Below, piece after piece: positions 20,954 to 32,225 of a stretch of DNA of 64,000 nucleotides. The notes beneath the pieces were generated by a model. It ran no database searches and was not told where the DNA came from. It saw only the letters and a program-made list of their open reading frames with translations. This DNA is from Symbiodinium natans (taxonomy: Eukaryota; Sar; Dinophyceae; Suessiales; Symbiodiniaceae): positions 62,001-126,000 of the forward strand of contig CAJNDS010002461.1 in the NCBI GenBank assembly GCA_905221605.1, read 5' to 3'. The number at the start of each line of letters is the position of its first letter. Positions within the stretch are counted from its first letter, which is position 1. The position numbers and the translations under genes are program-made.

Positions 20954-21618
20954 TAGGTCTTTCATCTTTCTGGCACTGTAGGTGCAAACAGCGCGTCCCA
21001 GCCTCTGCAGCTCCTCCTCGAGCAGTGCCCCGGCAGTGAAGTCTACGGATCCTTGCAAAGCACTTCGTATGACAAAGACACTTCCATTGCTCCAGGCGAG
21101 GCTGCGAAGTCTGCCTATAGTAGCGGAGGTGTAGGCCATGGCATAGGTGCGGGGGAGTTCTACCTGCTTCCTTTTAACCCTGGGTGCACCTGTGAAAGAG
21201 CGCAAGGCGAGATCACACAGTTACATCCTGCTCACTACATCGTACAGTCAAATGCCCCCAACACCCAAAGAGTCCGTAAACGAGCTCCGGATGGGTGTCG
21301 GCATCCTCGCAGGAAACTGCGAAAGCACGTGTGCCCAGGTACAAAAAGGCTGCTGGCGTCTACTTTCACTCTGCAGCTTCATAAAGGACGACTTGCTGAG
21401 CGATGCTGAGAAAGTTGGGCCAAGGGCGCAACTGGGACAGTACATGCATAGGCCGCATAGATTGTCATTGATTGCTGTTCCCCGCGGTCCGCGCACTGGC
21501 CGTTCCGTTCCATGTCGTCCATGAACTTCTGAGGAACATCTAAGGTATGGCCTCGGCCCATTGCCGCATTGGGGAAGGTTGAAATTAAAGGAATTGCCCT
21601 GCGAGTGCTTTTCTTCAT
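20954..21618 (-). CDS. Unrecognised protein fragment ending at the satellite edge
   Basis: Three minus-strand stretches are protein-like. One at 21,400-21,610 reads RGHTLDVPQKFMDDMERNGQ. One at 21,250-21,420 reads LSKSSFMKLQSESRRQQPFC. One at 20,954-21,200 reads VELPRTYAMAYTSATIGRLR and later ALLEEELQRLGRAVCTYSAR. The first two overlap in different frames, so there is an intron or indel near 21,410. The third follows a TTTCACAG acceptor-like site and runs straight into satellite array 2 after KMKDLL. The satellite or its founder may have landed in this gene. Function is unknown. Confidence 0.42.
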
Positions 21619-22617
21619 GTATATATCTGAGTTTTAAAGATCATACACAAGCACATTTTATTCACAATATTGAATTTAACGATATTCGTGATTTTGCAGC
21701 ATGCATGCAGACTCTGCTGCTGCGCCGAGGCCGGCGCTGCACATGTTGCACTGAAACCTGACAGGGGCGACGGATAACTACGTGTAGCATGCAGTCATGC
21801 AGCAGACTCAAGCAACACAAAAGCGACATCCACGAAGGCCTTGAGCTGGTTTCCCAAATCAGAAACTCGATTTACCATCGCGTGGCCGCCTCTCCTAAAA
21901 TCGGAACAGCCAAGAGGCTTCGCGTTGTCCTTCATACTCCACTTGAAGTGCGGATTGGCATAGCACCTGCCACGATCTACAAAAGGCTACTCCAAGGAAG
22001 TGAGGCGTGTCCAGGTGCGAGAAGCCGCCCATGCAGCAGGAAGCCTATGAGCGACAGTACTGCGACAGTTCCCTGCCTTGAGCATCCCACAATCTCGGAG
22101 GTCGGATTCAAACGTCGAGGCGCATGTCATTTTGAAAAGTCACTTAGTCCACAAATATGACAAGATGTGTGGTGGCTTCTCCTTATTTGCGTGACGACCG
22201 ACAACCACGACCTCCGGCAACTCTGGCTTTGCCGGGGTCTGGTGCTCTCACGCAACAGGCCATAACAAACCATCCTACTCACGAGCCTGCAGCGCGGACA
22301 CCGAAGAGGTTCGTCATCGCCGGTCATGGAAATCGGCCTTATAATTCAATTCTTTCTGCATTCTTACTGAGTGTCAGGGATTGGGGCTTATGGACGTACG
22401 GCAGTGGGGTACAGTGGTGATGTTCAGGTTGTCAGGAACCTGCCTAGAAAACCATCAGTGGCGCAGCATCACGGACCCACTCAATGCAAGCCAAACAAGA
22501 TCAAACAAGCTTCCGAGACTCAGGACTCTAAGGCAAGAGCAGTGAGGTGAAGTCGGCACTGTCTGCAAAGGGTGTCAAGACCTCGCAACGAAATCGTTGC
22601 CATGCGGACATCTTGAG
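21619..22617. other. No supported gene
   Basis: Short open frames only, the longest being plus strand 21,789-22,160. None has a clear domain or splice border. No repeats were noticed. Confidence 0.35.
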
Positions 22618-23109
22618 CTAGGGGATGGCGAGACTCCTCGAAGTCTCCTTGTGGAATCGGAGCTCAAAAGCCTCGTAATCAGACTCCTGGGCCTCCTTAT
22701 CCCAACCTTCAAAACACATCTCTCTCGCCCTATCTCGCCCTGAGCGTGGAACCGCTGCCAGTGGCAGGGGCAAGGAGGCGGCCAACTCGCCGGGCCGCAG
22801 CAAGGCCGCATCCATGGTGGTCCACAGAAACCTCAAAAGGCGAAGAGCAGATCTGTCGAATTCTATCAACATCTCAAAGCCCCAAGAAATAAAAGCGCGA
22901 CCTGCATCAAGCCCCGGGGGGCCGGCAGGGGCTTCGGGGCACAAGTCGCTTGCAGAGAGGCGTGGAGGGAGGGGGGGAGAGACATGCCTGAAACACAAAA
23001 ACTTTAGCGTCCGTGACTTTCTTGAAACTTTTTGAAGATGAGTCAAGACCGGGGATGTGGTGGCTGGGCTTTCCACTGCCGGGGAGGTCATGACCAAGGC
23101 TCCGCTCAT
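22618..23109 (-). CDS. Unrecognised protein-coding ORF or exon, 163 codons
   Basis: This minus-strand frame is long and evenly composed in its second half: FEMLIEFDRSALRLLRFLWT, TMDAALLRPGELAASLPLPL, then an acidic part including CFEGWDKEAQESDYEAFELR, with a stop at 22,618. An internal ATG at about 22,815 (MDAALLRP...) could be the true start, giving about 66 residues; otherwise an exon begins upstream. No known motif is seen. It is among the more credible coding stretches outside the two recognised genes. Confidence 0.42.
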   Translation of the reverse strand: MSGALVMTSPAVESPATTSPVLTHLQKVSRKSRTLKFLCFRHVSPPLPPRLSASDLCPEAPAGPPGLDAGRAFISWGFEMLIEFDRSALRLLRFLWTTMDAALLRPGELAASLPLPLAAVPRSGRDRAREMCFEGWDKEAQESDYEAFELRFHKETSRSLAIP

Positions 23110-23851
23110 GCGCTTTGGAGGGGGATCTCAGTGACTGAGGGGGGCCTCGCACAGCAACAAATGTTCCCAGGGCAGGAAGACAAGCCCACGCGCTTTGCTT
23201 TTTCAGACAACCTCCCCCCTCCCAGACCTATGTCTTTCTATGATGAAAGCTCTTCTGGGAAGCCGACTGCCTTGCAGCATTCTTCTCTCGGGCCACGTCC
23301 CTCTCTGTGGGGCTCGTGCCTTGAGCTCAGGAGCCACTGTTGCTGCATCTTTGAATATGCCCACTGTCTAGTATACCCCAAGAAGCTCCTGCCGAAGCCT
23401 ACCGCATCCTACGCCAAAGCTAACAAAGCCTCCTAGGATCTCTCTAAGCCGGACGTGTACTACATCTGTAAGGAAACGACGCAAAGTCAGTAGAAGCCCA
23501 GCCCTGCTATGTCCTGCTCAAGCCCCAAGCCTCTTGAGGCTCCTCTAAGGAAGGGAAGCAAAAGTGCAGCCAGCGCCATTGACAGGCTCCATGGGCTTCT
23601 TAATGCGGCTCACAAAAGGAGATCAATGGAATGGAGAAGTTGAATGACGTCTGAGGCTTCGAGTGTTATACCATGGCTGCCGCCATAGACACCATTCAAC
23701 TTCTGACATATTCTGAAATCTCGGAGGATCTGAGGACCTCGCTCGGACTCGTGGGGCTGGTCGGGGCGTCGCAGGGCGCCTCCTACGCAGTTGGATTCTG
23801 AAAACCAGACCCGAGCCTCCAGACTTATAAAGCGTCGTGCGCGACACCGCG

Positions 23852-23932
23852 ACACATGGGTAACACATGGGTCGCACATGGGTCGCACATGGGTCGCACA
23901 TGGGTCACACATGGGTCACACATGGGTAACAC
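23852..23932. repeat. 11-bp minisatellite, about seven copies
   Basis: Unit CATGGGTCGCA with variants TCACA and TAACA. Because 11 is not a multiple of three, each strand encodes an 11-residue peptide repeat, and such frames are artefacts. Confidence 0.95.
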
Positions 23933-24717
23933 GCAAGAATCCGGCTGGGGTTGGGGAGCTGGGGCTGGGGGATCTGTTGCTCACGTTGTGACACAGCATC
24001 CTTATCCACATGCAAGATCCCCCCCATCAACCATCATCAGGCGTCATAGGCACCAGAAGCTCTGAAGAGCCGCTGATACCCCACATCTCCAGATGTGTGC
24101 GCCCCGGCCTCGTGGATCGACCCGTAAACAGCCTCCAGGGGCCAAACCAATTTGGTTGAGCTTGGTAGCAGCTACATTAGGCAGACGCGAACCTTTCGCC
24201 TGCAACTTTTGACCATCAAGCTCATCTGCTGGGGCCCCTGAAAGGCGTTCCATCCTGACCTCTGCATCGATGCCCACCAGCGGCCGTGGGAGCTTTGCTG
24301 GGTTGCCTGGTTTGCCGGGGGATGCCGTGGTTAGGCGTGTCAGGAGGACACCATGCAACATCATGCGACTCTGGGTTCTGGCAAAGGAAACCGCATGAGA
24401 GTGACACGCCCATGTCTTGCAAGCTGGGAAAGCAAGGGCGTCGCGCCTGCATCCAAAGAGCAAACGTTATCCGACTCTGCCTCAAAGGCACATTCATGAG
24501 GAACAACTCTTGCCGTGAGTGCAGCAAGTGGTGCAACAGCCTCTTCCTCGAAAGGGTTCTTCAACAGGCTATAGGGCTCCACCCGGCGTTACGTGATTTT
24601 CCATTCCACACATGCAAGCCAAGGCTGCGGCCACCCTGGTGCGCCGCTGGGTGGGCGTCCGCTGGGTAGCTGCCCGGGCACCCCCAGTGAGCGCAGCCCG
24701 AGCCGGGTAGCCTCCAC

Positions 24718-24816
24718 AGGTTGAACACAGACTGAACACAGGTTGAACACAGGTTGAAAACACGTATCATCTCCTGTAGGTCCTATATGATATGGTCAAC
24801 TATATGATATGGTCAA
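24718..24816. repeat. Two short tandem repeats
   Basis: About four copies of GTTGAACACAG (11 bp, 24,718-24,763) are followed by two perfect copies of a 17-mer, CTATATGATATGGTCAA, at 24,783-24,816. Confidence 0.9.
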
Positions 24817-25287
24817 GGTCCTGGTCTCAGCTTGAAAAACCGATCTGGTGGCCCCCTTTTGGTGTCTCAAAGCAGTTGAAGCCTCGAGGATGCGAGGTTG
24901 CGAGAGCACTTTTGATGTGATTGGGAATCAGCCCGCCAAGTTGGGGGATTCGGATTTGCGGGTTGAATGGTTCGAGAGGGCTTTACAGACTTCCTGACAG
25001 ACCTCCTCAACCTTTCTTCACAGCTCAGGGGAGACTTCCCATGTGGGGCAAATAGGTAGCGGTACCGCAGCGAAGGCTAGCCGGGCTGCTGTCCAAAACA
25101 ACATCTGCGGCCGCTTCTTAAATGCTGTGGAAAGAAGCTCCTTCTCCCGCGCACGCCCCCTTTTAGACAAAAAAGCGTATCAACTCAAGAGATAAAGGCC
25201 TGGAGCGTTTTGTGAGCCACCAAGAGAGTGGAAAACGACAACCAAAAAATCCCCAAGGAGCTCTCTTGTGGTTTGATCTGACTTGAA

Positions 25288-25628
25288 CTAAACATGTTGC
25301 AGATCTCCACTGTAAAACGCAAGCCCCCCTCTACTCAGCCCGTAGTTCCCAAACTTCACGGAAGACCTCCCGTCGGGGGAGCCATGGCTCCTAGGCCCAA
25401 ATCGATCTTCTCTGTTTGAGCCATGGTGGGCGCGGGCAAGCAAGGCCGACTCAGAGCATCTCTGAATCTCTGAATGGTATTGCAACCGAAAGGCAGAAGG
25501 TGATATCCAGAAGGTGGCATGCAGAGCACAACTGGAGCACAGGTTTTTTTGTCTAAGAACGATTCTGTTTCTGGGTCCACAACAGCATGCAAAGGGCTCC
25601 GCTGATTCTCTGATGCCCAATCGGACAT
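25288..25628 (-). CDS. Candidate exons, unrecognised
   Basis: Two overlapping minus-strand frames are each protein-like for part of their length. One reads VVLCMPPSGYHLLPFGCNTI and then QRFRDALSRPCLPAPTM at about 25,420-25,540. The other reads DGRSSVKFGNYGLSRGGLAF, ending YSGDLQHV at 25,288. The switch suggests an intron or a frameshift near 25,400. No family is recognised. Confidence 0.28.
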
Positions 25629-25867
25629 CGAGCTATCAAAGGGTTCATAGGCGTGAAGCCCGTTTGCACGTGAAGCGATGATATGTCGCGCAGCAAACCC
25701 TCACATTGCAAGGGCCACTGGACAGTTCGGTGGCGGTGTGTCCACACACTCCTAGGTGTGCTATGTACGGCAGTGCAGACACAGGTGCTTGTCGATCGCA
25801 TTTCAGTTCCGCCTTTTTGTCAGTGTCGCTTATTTTGGCTTAATGGTGTTTGAAAACGCCCTCCCCT

Positions 25868-27400
25868 CTACTCACACCTTTCCCGCCCTACACTTCTGCT
25901 GAGAGCTGAGCTCTCCAGCAACGTTTCTGTACAATCACTCATCAGGGCTTCTAAGAACCGCCAGCTAGAGATTTGAGAAGATCTCATCTGGAACCAATTT
26001 CCGTGGTTCTTTGCAGGTGCCTCAGACGGTGACGCACTGCATCCCAGCAAAGTGGACGAGCGCAGGTGAAAGCACACGTCGTTGATGCACTGGAGCAGCA
26101 AAGATGCCGGAGGTACGAAGTGCGGCGGCTTTGGAAGGTGGTATCTGAACGCCGCCCACGCAAGTCAGCTAGTGCTCTTGGTCTTCAAATGAGAACCCTG
26201 AATACGGAGTGATACGGAGTGTGCGTGCGAATCCTGACTCCCGGCCCAAGGTTGGCGGCCTGAGGTGGCTCTCTCTATAACTACAGCAGCTACAGGCGTC
26301 CTGCGTCCTAACCTCTTCCGATGGCTCATGATATCTCAGTATGGATAGACCATGATAGACCACGGGATGCGACCGATGAAGCTAAACAGCCAAATCCGGT
26401 CTCCAGCACTGCAGATTAGGTGAGAATAGATGTCTTGAACTGGGTTGTGCATGCGTGGCCGGCGCCCGAGGCTTGCACGAACGAACGAATTAGCCGAGCA
26501 CACGGAGCTGAGGTTCAGAGGGGTGGGCTAACTTGTAAGATTTTGCGAGACTACAAACCGACATGAAGCGTACTTTGCGGTGGGAATTTCGGGGATCACC
26601 AGGCTTCCTCCAGTTGGACTGTCAAGTGGCCAGTAAGGGGAGCAGGGCTACTTAAGGTCAATAAGGCAGCCCGCAGGCGCCGTAGACGCTGCCTGACACT
26701 GCTACTTGCGTCTACTTGCTACTTGTACACGTGTGCTCCTCCTTCTGTGCACCCGATCTGACTGCCGCACGATGAACGCACTTCTCACCTAAGGTCGTGA
26801 GGTGTCACGGTTTCATCATTTTTAGCCTTGCTGGGAAAATGTATTCAGGTGAGTTTGGCTTCGCCCCTTTACTCGTAACTTGCACTGCTCACTGTGACAG
26901 CGACACCTGCTGACGAAATGGCCACATGGAAGCTGCCTGCAAGAGCGAGCGTTCAACAGAGGGCTTTCTGCAACGCATGTAGGAAGGACTCAGAGCTTAC
27001 AGTCAAGTATGCTCTACACAAGTGACACTTTCCAACCTCCGGGCATACCTAAAGCGGCTAAGCCCCTGTGGTTGAGGGGTACAAGAACTGCCCCGTGCAA
27101 TCGAGAAGCCCTTGCCAAGAACACGGCACGGACTTCAAAGTCACCGACCTTCTGCAAAGCGCTACATCCCATTCCCAACCGACCAAAAAACTCACTATTC
27201 AAAAGACTCTACCTGAGCCCTTCCCTGACACGGTTGGACATCTGTCTCTCCGTGCCTTGGTAGTGCCCAGTGGAGGCTAGTAGGACTGTCACGTGTGCTT
27301 TTTGGTTCGTTACCTGCCCTCACGGGGCACTGTCAAGAGCAACCCGACAGCTGTATCATCCGCAGACTCTTCACGACTCGGGCTGAACCAGCAGAAGTCT
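25868..27400. other. Mostly unassigned unique sequence
   Basis: A minus-strand frame at 25,868-26,101 contains a plausible stretch (ISSWRFLEALMSDCTETLLE) that may be an exon. A 10-bp duplication (ATACGGAGTG twice) sits near 26,208. From 26,370 to 27,000 there is no open frame of note. The frames at 27,009-27,280 are weak. Confidence 0.3.
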
Positions 27401-27439
27401 AATCGGCAACTCTAAGAAGTGCAAGGCCTTGCCAGCGAA

Positions 27440-28850
27440 AAGTAAGCGTACCTAGATTTACTGTCATTATGATAAATATGCATCATCACGATGATAATTA
27501 TAGCTACTGTAATAAACTAAGGTTGTTTGATACAAAATCATAATTTAACAACAAATATAGTTGTGGCTGGAATTGCAGCTCTTGCTATGGCATCCTGCAT
27601 GGTTTGGTAAGCCATCAGCTTTGTTGGCAACGGTCGACACGCCTACGTCTAGTATTTTACAAGCCGATAAAACTCTCAGAAGTAGCCGCAAAAAGACACG
27701 TTTGCCATAAAGGGGCTTGCTCAACGTGGGTTTGCCAGCTTTTTCTTCTGCTGGCCCTCACTCGTCTGGCTCTTCTGGATCAGGCCACGTTTCCCTCAAC
27801 ACCTTGTGCTTCATCGCCTGTCAGGCCCATGGATGTGCGTTGGAGAGATTCTTTTTCATCAAGCAAATCGTCTGCCTAGAACTCATCAATGACTCGACTT
27901 GAACTCAACGTCTGGTGGCCTCCACCACGAAACTCCGCGCCATATCTTCAGCATCAGGCACATCGAGCCTGGAGGTGGCCCGAGAGACAATGAAGCTACT
28001 TGTATTCATACATTTCGATGCTAATGATGCTACTACATTCCTTCGAGTAGTATTCGTATGCGCGTGTGCCAGAATATCATATGCCTGTTTCAATGACATT
28101 GCTATACTGCGTCAGTATAGTATATTATTCTGTTATTTGAATTATATTAGTATATAACCAGATTCTTGAGCTTCTCATGTTCTCATATTATTGTAGTCTT
28201 ATACTCGTCTACTATTATATTGAGAATACTTCTATATACGTATATACATATATACTCTGATACTACTATACGTGTATTTAAGTATATTCCATGATTAGAT
28301 GTACATGTCATTACATTCTTATAAGTACATAAATACACATTTGTAAAGTAGTATATTCTTGTACGACTAAATGGATATTGATATATCTAAGATTTTAAGG
28401 TTTAGTATGATTATTGTATTACATATTGTTACATTGTTGTACTATGATTATACTGATCACAATACTATACTAGTGTAGTACTGCATAATTTTGCCATATA
28501 GATTATAAACGTCTATTCTAATATTAGCACATTTTGGTATTCTTATACATCATATTCCTATGTTCGTTTAGGCTTATGTTCCCATAGTCTTGTATTCTTA
28601 AAGTCTTACATTCTCATATTCCGCTATTCCTACACTCTTGTATCATTCTGTTGCTGGAAAAATTTCATTCAGATATTCTTGCATTGATATCATCATATCA
28701 ATACTTGACTGCTATACGGTTATACTACTAAACAAATTATACTATGATGCCATGATATTCTTATATTATTTTGTTGGTGTGTAAGTACATTATCTTCGTA
28801 TAACTCTAATTCTGTAATTTTTGATAAAGCAATCAGCGTGACAGGAGAGC
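27440..28850. other. AT-rich island
   Basis: Base composition falls sharply here, most strongly at 28,090-28,830, which is full of ATTCTTATA, TATACT and ATGATATTC-like words. Flanks are GC-balanced to GC-rich. No recognisable mitochondrial, plastid or transposon gene was found, and no long frame occurs in the AT-rich core. A minus frame at 27,905-28,099 (SRATSRLDVPDAEDMARSFV) at its left side is protein-like and could be an exon. Confidence 0.8.
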
Positions 28851-29700
28851 TATGCTGGAATGCATGCTAGCTATGGCGCGAACAGCCGATGGATGCACTC
28901 TGGTGTCCTGCGAACGACGAGGCTCGCTTTGTGGGTTTGAGCAGCTCTCAACTAAGCGCGATGCAAGATGTCCGACATGTTCCTGTACATGTCGTCCTTG
29001 AGACAGAAGTGATCAGGCCAGGGGCATCGGGTTCTTAGGGCGATCTCACCTTTAAACAGCAGTCAAGCATGCCACGAAGGGCAACACGCCCAAGAGCCAG
29101 GCAAATCCGTTCTCGATGTCTTTGAGAGTCAGCTCCTGCACAATGTGACACATGCGTGCGGGCTTGGCCGAAATGGAGGCGACAGAGAGCCAAGAATACA
29201 ATGTGGGATCCACGGCGGCATTACTACATAGGACTTTACGATTTGAACCACCCCCACCCTAAACCCTAAGAGCCACAAACCCCGGCTGGACATCAGGCCT
29301 CGTTCCGAGCAATGTAGACGAGCAGGGTCAAGGCCATCTCGCATACACTGCCCGAACGCTCCATGGCGAAGACCATGATCTCAGGGCGCCGGCCGGGTCC
29401 CAAACAAAAACATTACTAGTCGTATGTTTGATGTACTGTAGCAAGCACGTAGGGAAACCCGCAGGCACTGACAGGATCCGGTGGGGACAGCCGAAAAAAT
29501 TCCGACTTCGGCCACACCCTTTCCTAGCTATGCAACAGTCAAGCTGGGGGCACCCCCACCCCCATACCTAAACTCCAACCCTGAATCAATCCTGAACAGC
29601 AGGAAGCGAACTGCTATATGCGGGGCCTTGCGCACCAGCTCAGCACTTTGAGCAGCAGACTTGGTCGCCGGGAGGGCTTGCCATGAGTGGGACTGCTTAG
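28851..29700. other. No supported gene
   Basis: Unique sequence with one telomere-like piece (CCCACCCTAAACCCTAAG near 29,255). Short frames only. Confidence 0.35.
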
Positions 29701-29703
29701 GGC

Positions 29704-30240
29704 TCAGGGGGCTTGCAGGATTGCCGGTATGCGAAGAGGAGGCTTGGGGTGCAAGGAGGCCGAAATTTGCCAAGCGCGGTGTGGGCCAGGCGAACCCTGA
29801 TAGTGCAATTTGACGGTCGCCCAAGATTCAAAGCCTTTGCAAATTAGAGCTGCGAACGCGTGGACCAGAGAAGCCAATCTTAAATTCGAGATTGAGTGCT
29901 GCAGGATACAGTAGACACTGTACTGTACTGTACCGGCCCTCGGAACGTCTCCCATCTCCAATCTACGTCCCTTCTTTGCAAATCCCAGGCCCGGTGCCAA
30001 GGGAGTGATCTCTCTGATGCACCGGCCGAACTGTCGACAGCACAAGTGCAGGGGCATACCATTCGGATCGTGAGCTCCCAGGAAGAAAAACACATTGCTG
30101 GCTTTGTGGACTTGGGTCATTTGAGCTCCTCTGCACAAACTGTTGGCATTGATCTCCTACTCGAACACACTCAACCTGCATTCCCTTCGCTGCCTCGTCC
30201 GTGTCCCCAGAGTTAAAGTATTCCAAGATCATCGCTTGAA
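29704..30240 (-). CDS. Candidate exons; one resembles the start of an MA3 domain
   Basis: Reading the minus strand downwards, an AG|G acceptor-like site at about 30,240 is followed by REIQAMILEYFNSGDTDEAA and KGMQ, then ATGCAG|GTTGAG, a possible GT donor. The pattern of hydrophobics, EY, SGD and EA is like the first helices of MA3 domains (as in PDCD4 and eIF4G), but only about 24 residues are seen. Further down, at 29,910-30,130 in another frame, FFFLGAHDPNGMPLHLCCRQ and RCIREITPLAPGLGFAKKGR form a second good stretch. The open ORF around these includes probable intron sequence, so borders are approximate. Confidence 0.35.
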
Positions 30241-31440
30241 TTTCCCGCCTCGGATGATCAGCATTGTATAGCTGCTGTCAGCACACTTGAGCTCCTGCAT
30301 TCTTGCGGAGCCGTGTCCAAGAAGTGACAATGAATCAACAGCTGAGAGCTATGCTTGAAGGCGGCAGTGCTCAAGTGCTTCTTGCTATACCTGCATGGAG
30401 CACTGCAGTCACGAGCAATTCTCTCAATGTAGACAATAGGCATAAGAACTGCATAGAGACTCGCATTCCGATGCCTGAGGCAAGCCTTTCCCACAAAAAC
30501 ACAAAGGCAGCTGCGCCACACTTGCTAGGGGGTTGTGGGGGGGAGGGTGGGCACTCGGGCGTCTTGCGCTGGACGGCCTAAGCGCTGCTTCTGAGAAACA
30601 GCCAAGGGCCATGCAGAGAGCAACAGAGAGAGAAACCCTAGGAAGGTCTCCTACAAGTTCCTGAGTAGCGGAGCTCGGGGGCTGTTAGGGCGCTTCACGG
30701 TGGTTCGAGCAGCCGCTCGAGAGACGCGTCTGAAAAATTCCTGGAGCTTCAGAAGTCTTCAGAGATTCAGACGAGAAGACCGGCGAGTGTTCGGGGGTGA
30801 TGCCCTTGTCAGCCTACGTGAAGGGGGACAGAGGTAGAGAACGAGGAAGCCCTGAGTGACCTAAACCCTCACCCCACTGAAAGCTAACGTAGCTTGAATG
30901 TTTTCTCGAGCATTGAGAAAACCAACCGTGATCCCGACTGTCAACCATTTCCGTCACGTTAACATCCACTGAGCTGAGCTGCATCAAGGACCTTCAGTCC
31001 AGCGGTGTCTCCCAGTCGCAAAAGGCCTTTTCGGGACGATCGATTCAAAAACCCTAGGAAACCCCCCCCCCCCCGGCAACAAGGACTTGCATGGCTAACT
31101 CTGCAGAGAGATGAGGTCTCGATTGTTACGCATCTGCTGCCCATCGGCAATCACGTTCGTCAGTCACGTCAGTTCGCCATGATAGCCAAGGTTTCAACAC
31201 GCAGGTTCTTTTGCATTTGGTGTCTGAGGGTCTTGAAGCACCAGACCACTAGATTTGGCGAGTCCGAGGTCGCTGGGGCAGGATCTGTGAACGCCATGTT
31301 TAAAGCGTAGTGACTGTGTCGTTCGAAGTTCTTGCACAAGGGCGAGGGTCTGAACCGACATCATCGACTATGAACATATGAACATGAAGCCTTTTCCACC
31401 CAGACTGAACATCATGAACAACCCTTCCCAGCAGTAACTC
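30241..31440. other. No confidently supported gene
   Basis: Short overlapping frames on both strands (30,258-30,612). A C homopolymer of about 13 occurs near 31,062. Telomere-like words appear near 30,863-30,875. Nothing further was recognised. Confidence 0.35.
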
Positions 31441-31446
31441 TAACCC

Positions 31447-31677
31447 TCACTTGCTAGGGGCAGAACGACAGCGCCGCAAGAAGGGAACGCTCACCAGCTC
31501 ATCCACCAGGAGCCTCCAGTGGGATAACATCCAATTCTGGGATACTCTAAGGCCTGCAGAGAAGAGCTCCGCATTCCCAAGGCGACAAGGGGACCCTCCT
31601 GGAAGCCCTGCGAAACAGTCAGATGTGGAACAGAAGCACCCCACCGGATGATGACTTCCGTCAGCATCTCGATGCAT
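31447..31677 (-). CDS. Candidate exon, unrecognised
   Basis: This minus-strand frame of 76 codons includes AELFSAGLRVSQNWMLSHWR and LLVDELVSVPFLRRCRSAPS. The composition is plausible, with a Cys-rich start. A plus-strand frame over the same bases is nearly as good, so strand is uncertain. No family is recognised. Confidence 0.22.
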   Translation of the reverse strand: MHRDADGSHHPVGCFCSTSDCFAGLPGGSPCRLGNAELFSAGLRVSQNWMLSHWRLLVDELVSVPFLRRCRSAPSK

Positions 31678-32225
31678 CTCGGATAGTCGAGGCTCAGGTC
31701 GTCAACCTGGCCTCAAAAGTCCAGACAAGGCTTTTCACACCTGCGTGGTGGGTTCTCCAGTTGTTTGAGTGTATGTGCGTGTGTGCGCGAGCGGCTACAT
31801 AACGGGAAGTGATTCCGGTCGCACGGCCCTTAGCACTCTTCATCCCTCAACCTAAGGTGCAGGCTCAGCATTCGCGTGGTTCCCCACCTGGGACTAGGCT
31901 CGTGACTTAGACTCAAAACAACGGTCAGGGGCTACGCAAAGCTTTGGAAGCAAAAAACAACGATGGGAAGATGGGGCTGGGCATTCTGCAGTGGCTCCAT
32001 GACCGACGCTGTACATCGCGGGTGAAGGGAGGAGCATCTCACGACGTAGCTACAATGTCAAAACATGAACGTGAAGTCGGCAACAGTCAGGGCAACCTGC
32101 AATTGAGAGACAGTAAACGGAGAAGCCGTGCAGCAGCAGGCCACTGGCTGAGATCCGCACTGGATGTCGTCCTGCAAGGAACAGCTCCAATGTCCATGCT
32201 TCCCAGTAGATTTGGCCGTCCGGAG

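Larger units (their letters stand above)
23110..25287. other. No supported gene; small tandem repeats
   Basis: Open frames on both strands (for example 24,044-24,463 minus and 24,286-24,669 plus) overlap each other and none is clearly protein-like. Minisatellites at 23,852, 24,718 and 24,783 are listed separately. Confidence 0.35.
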
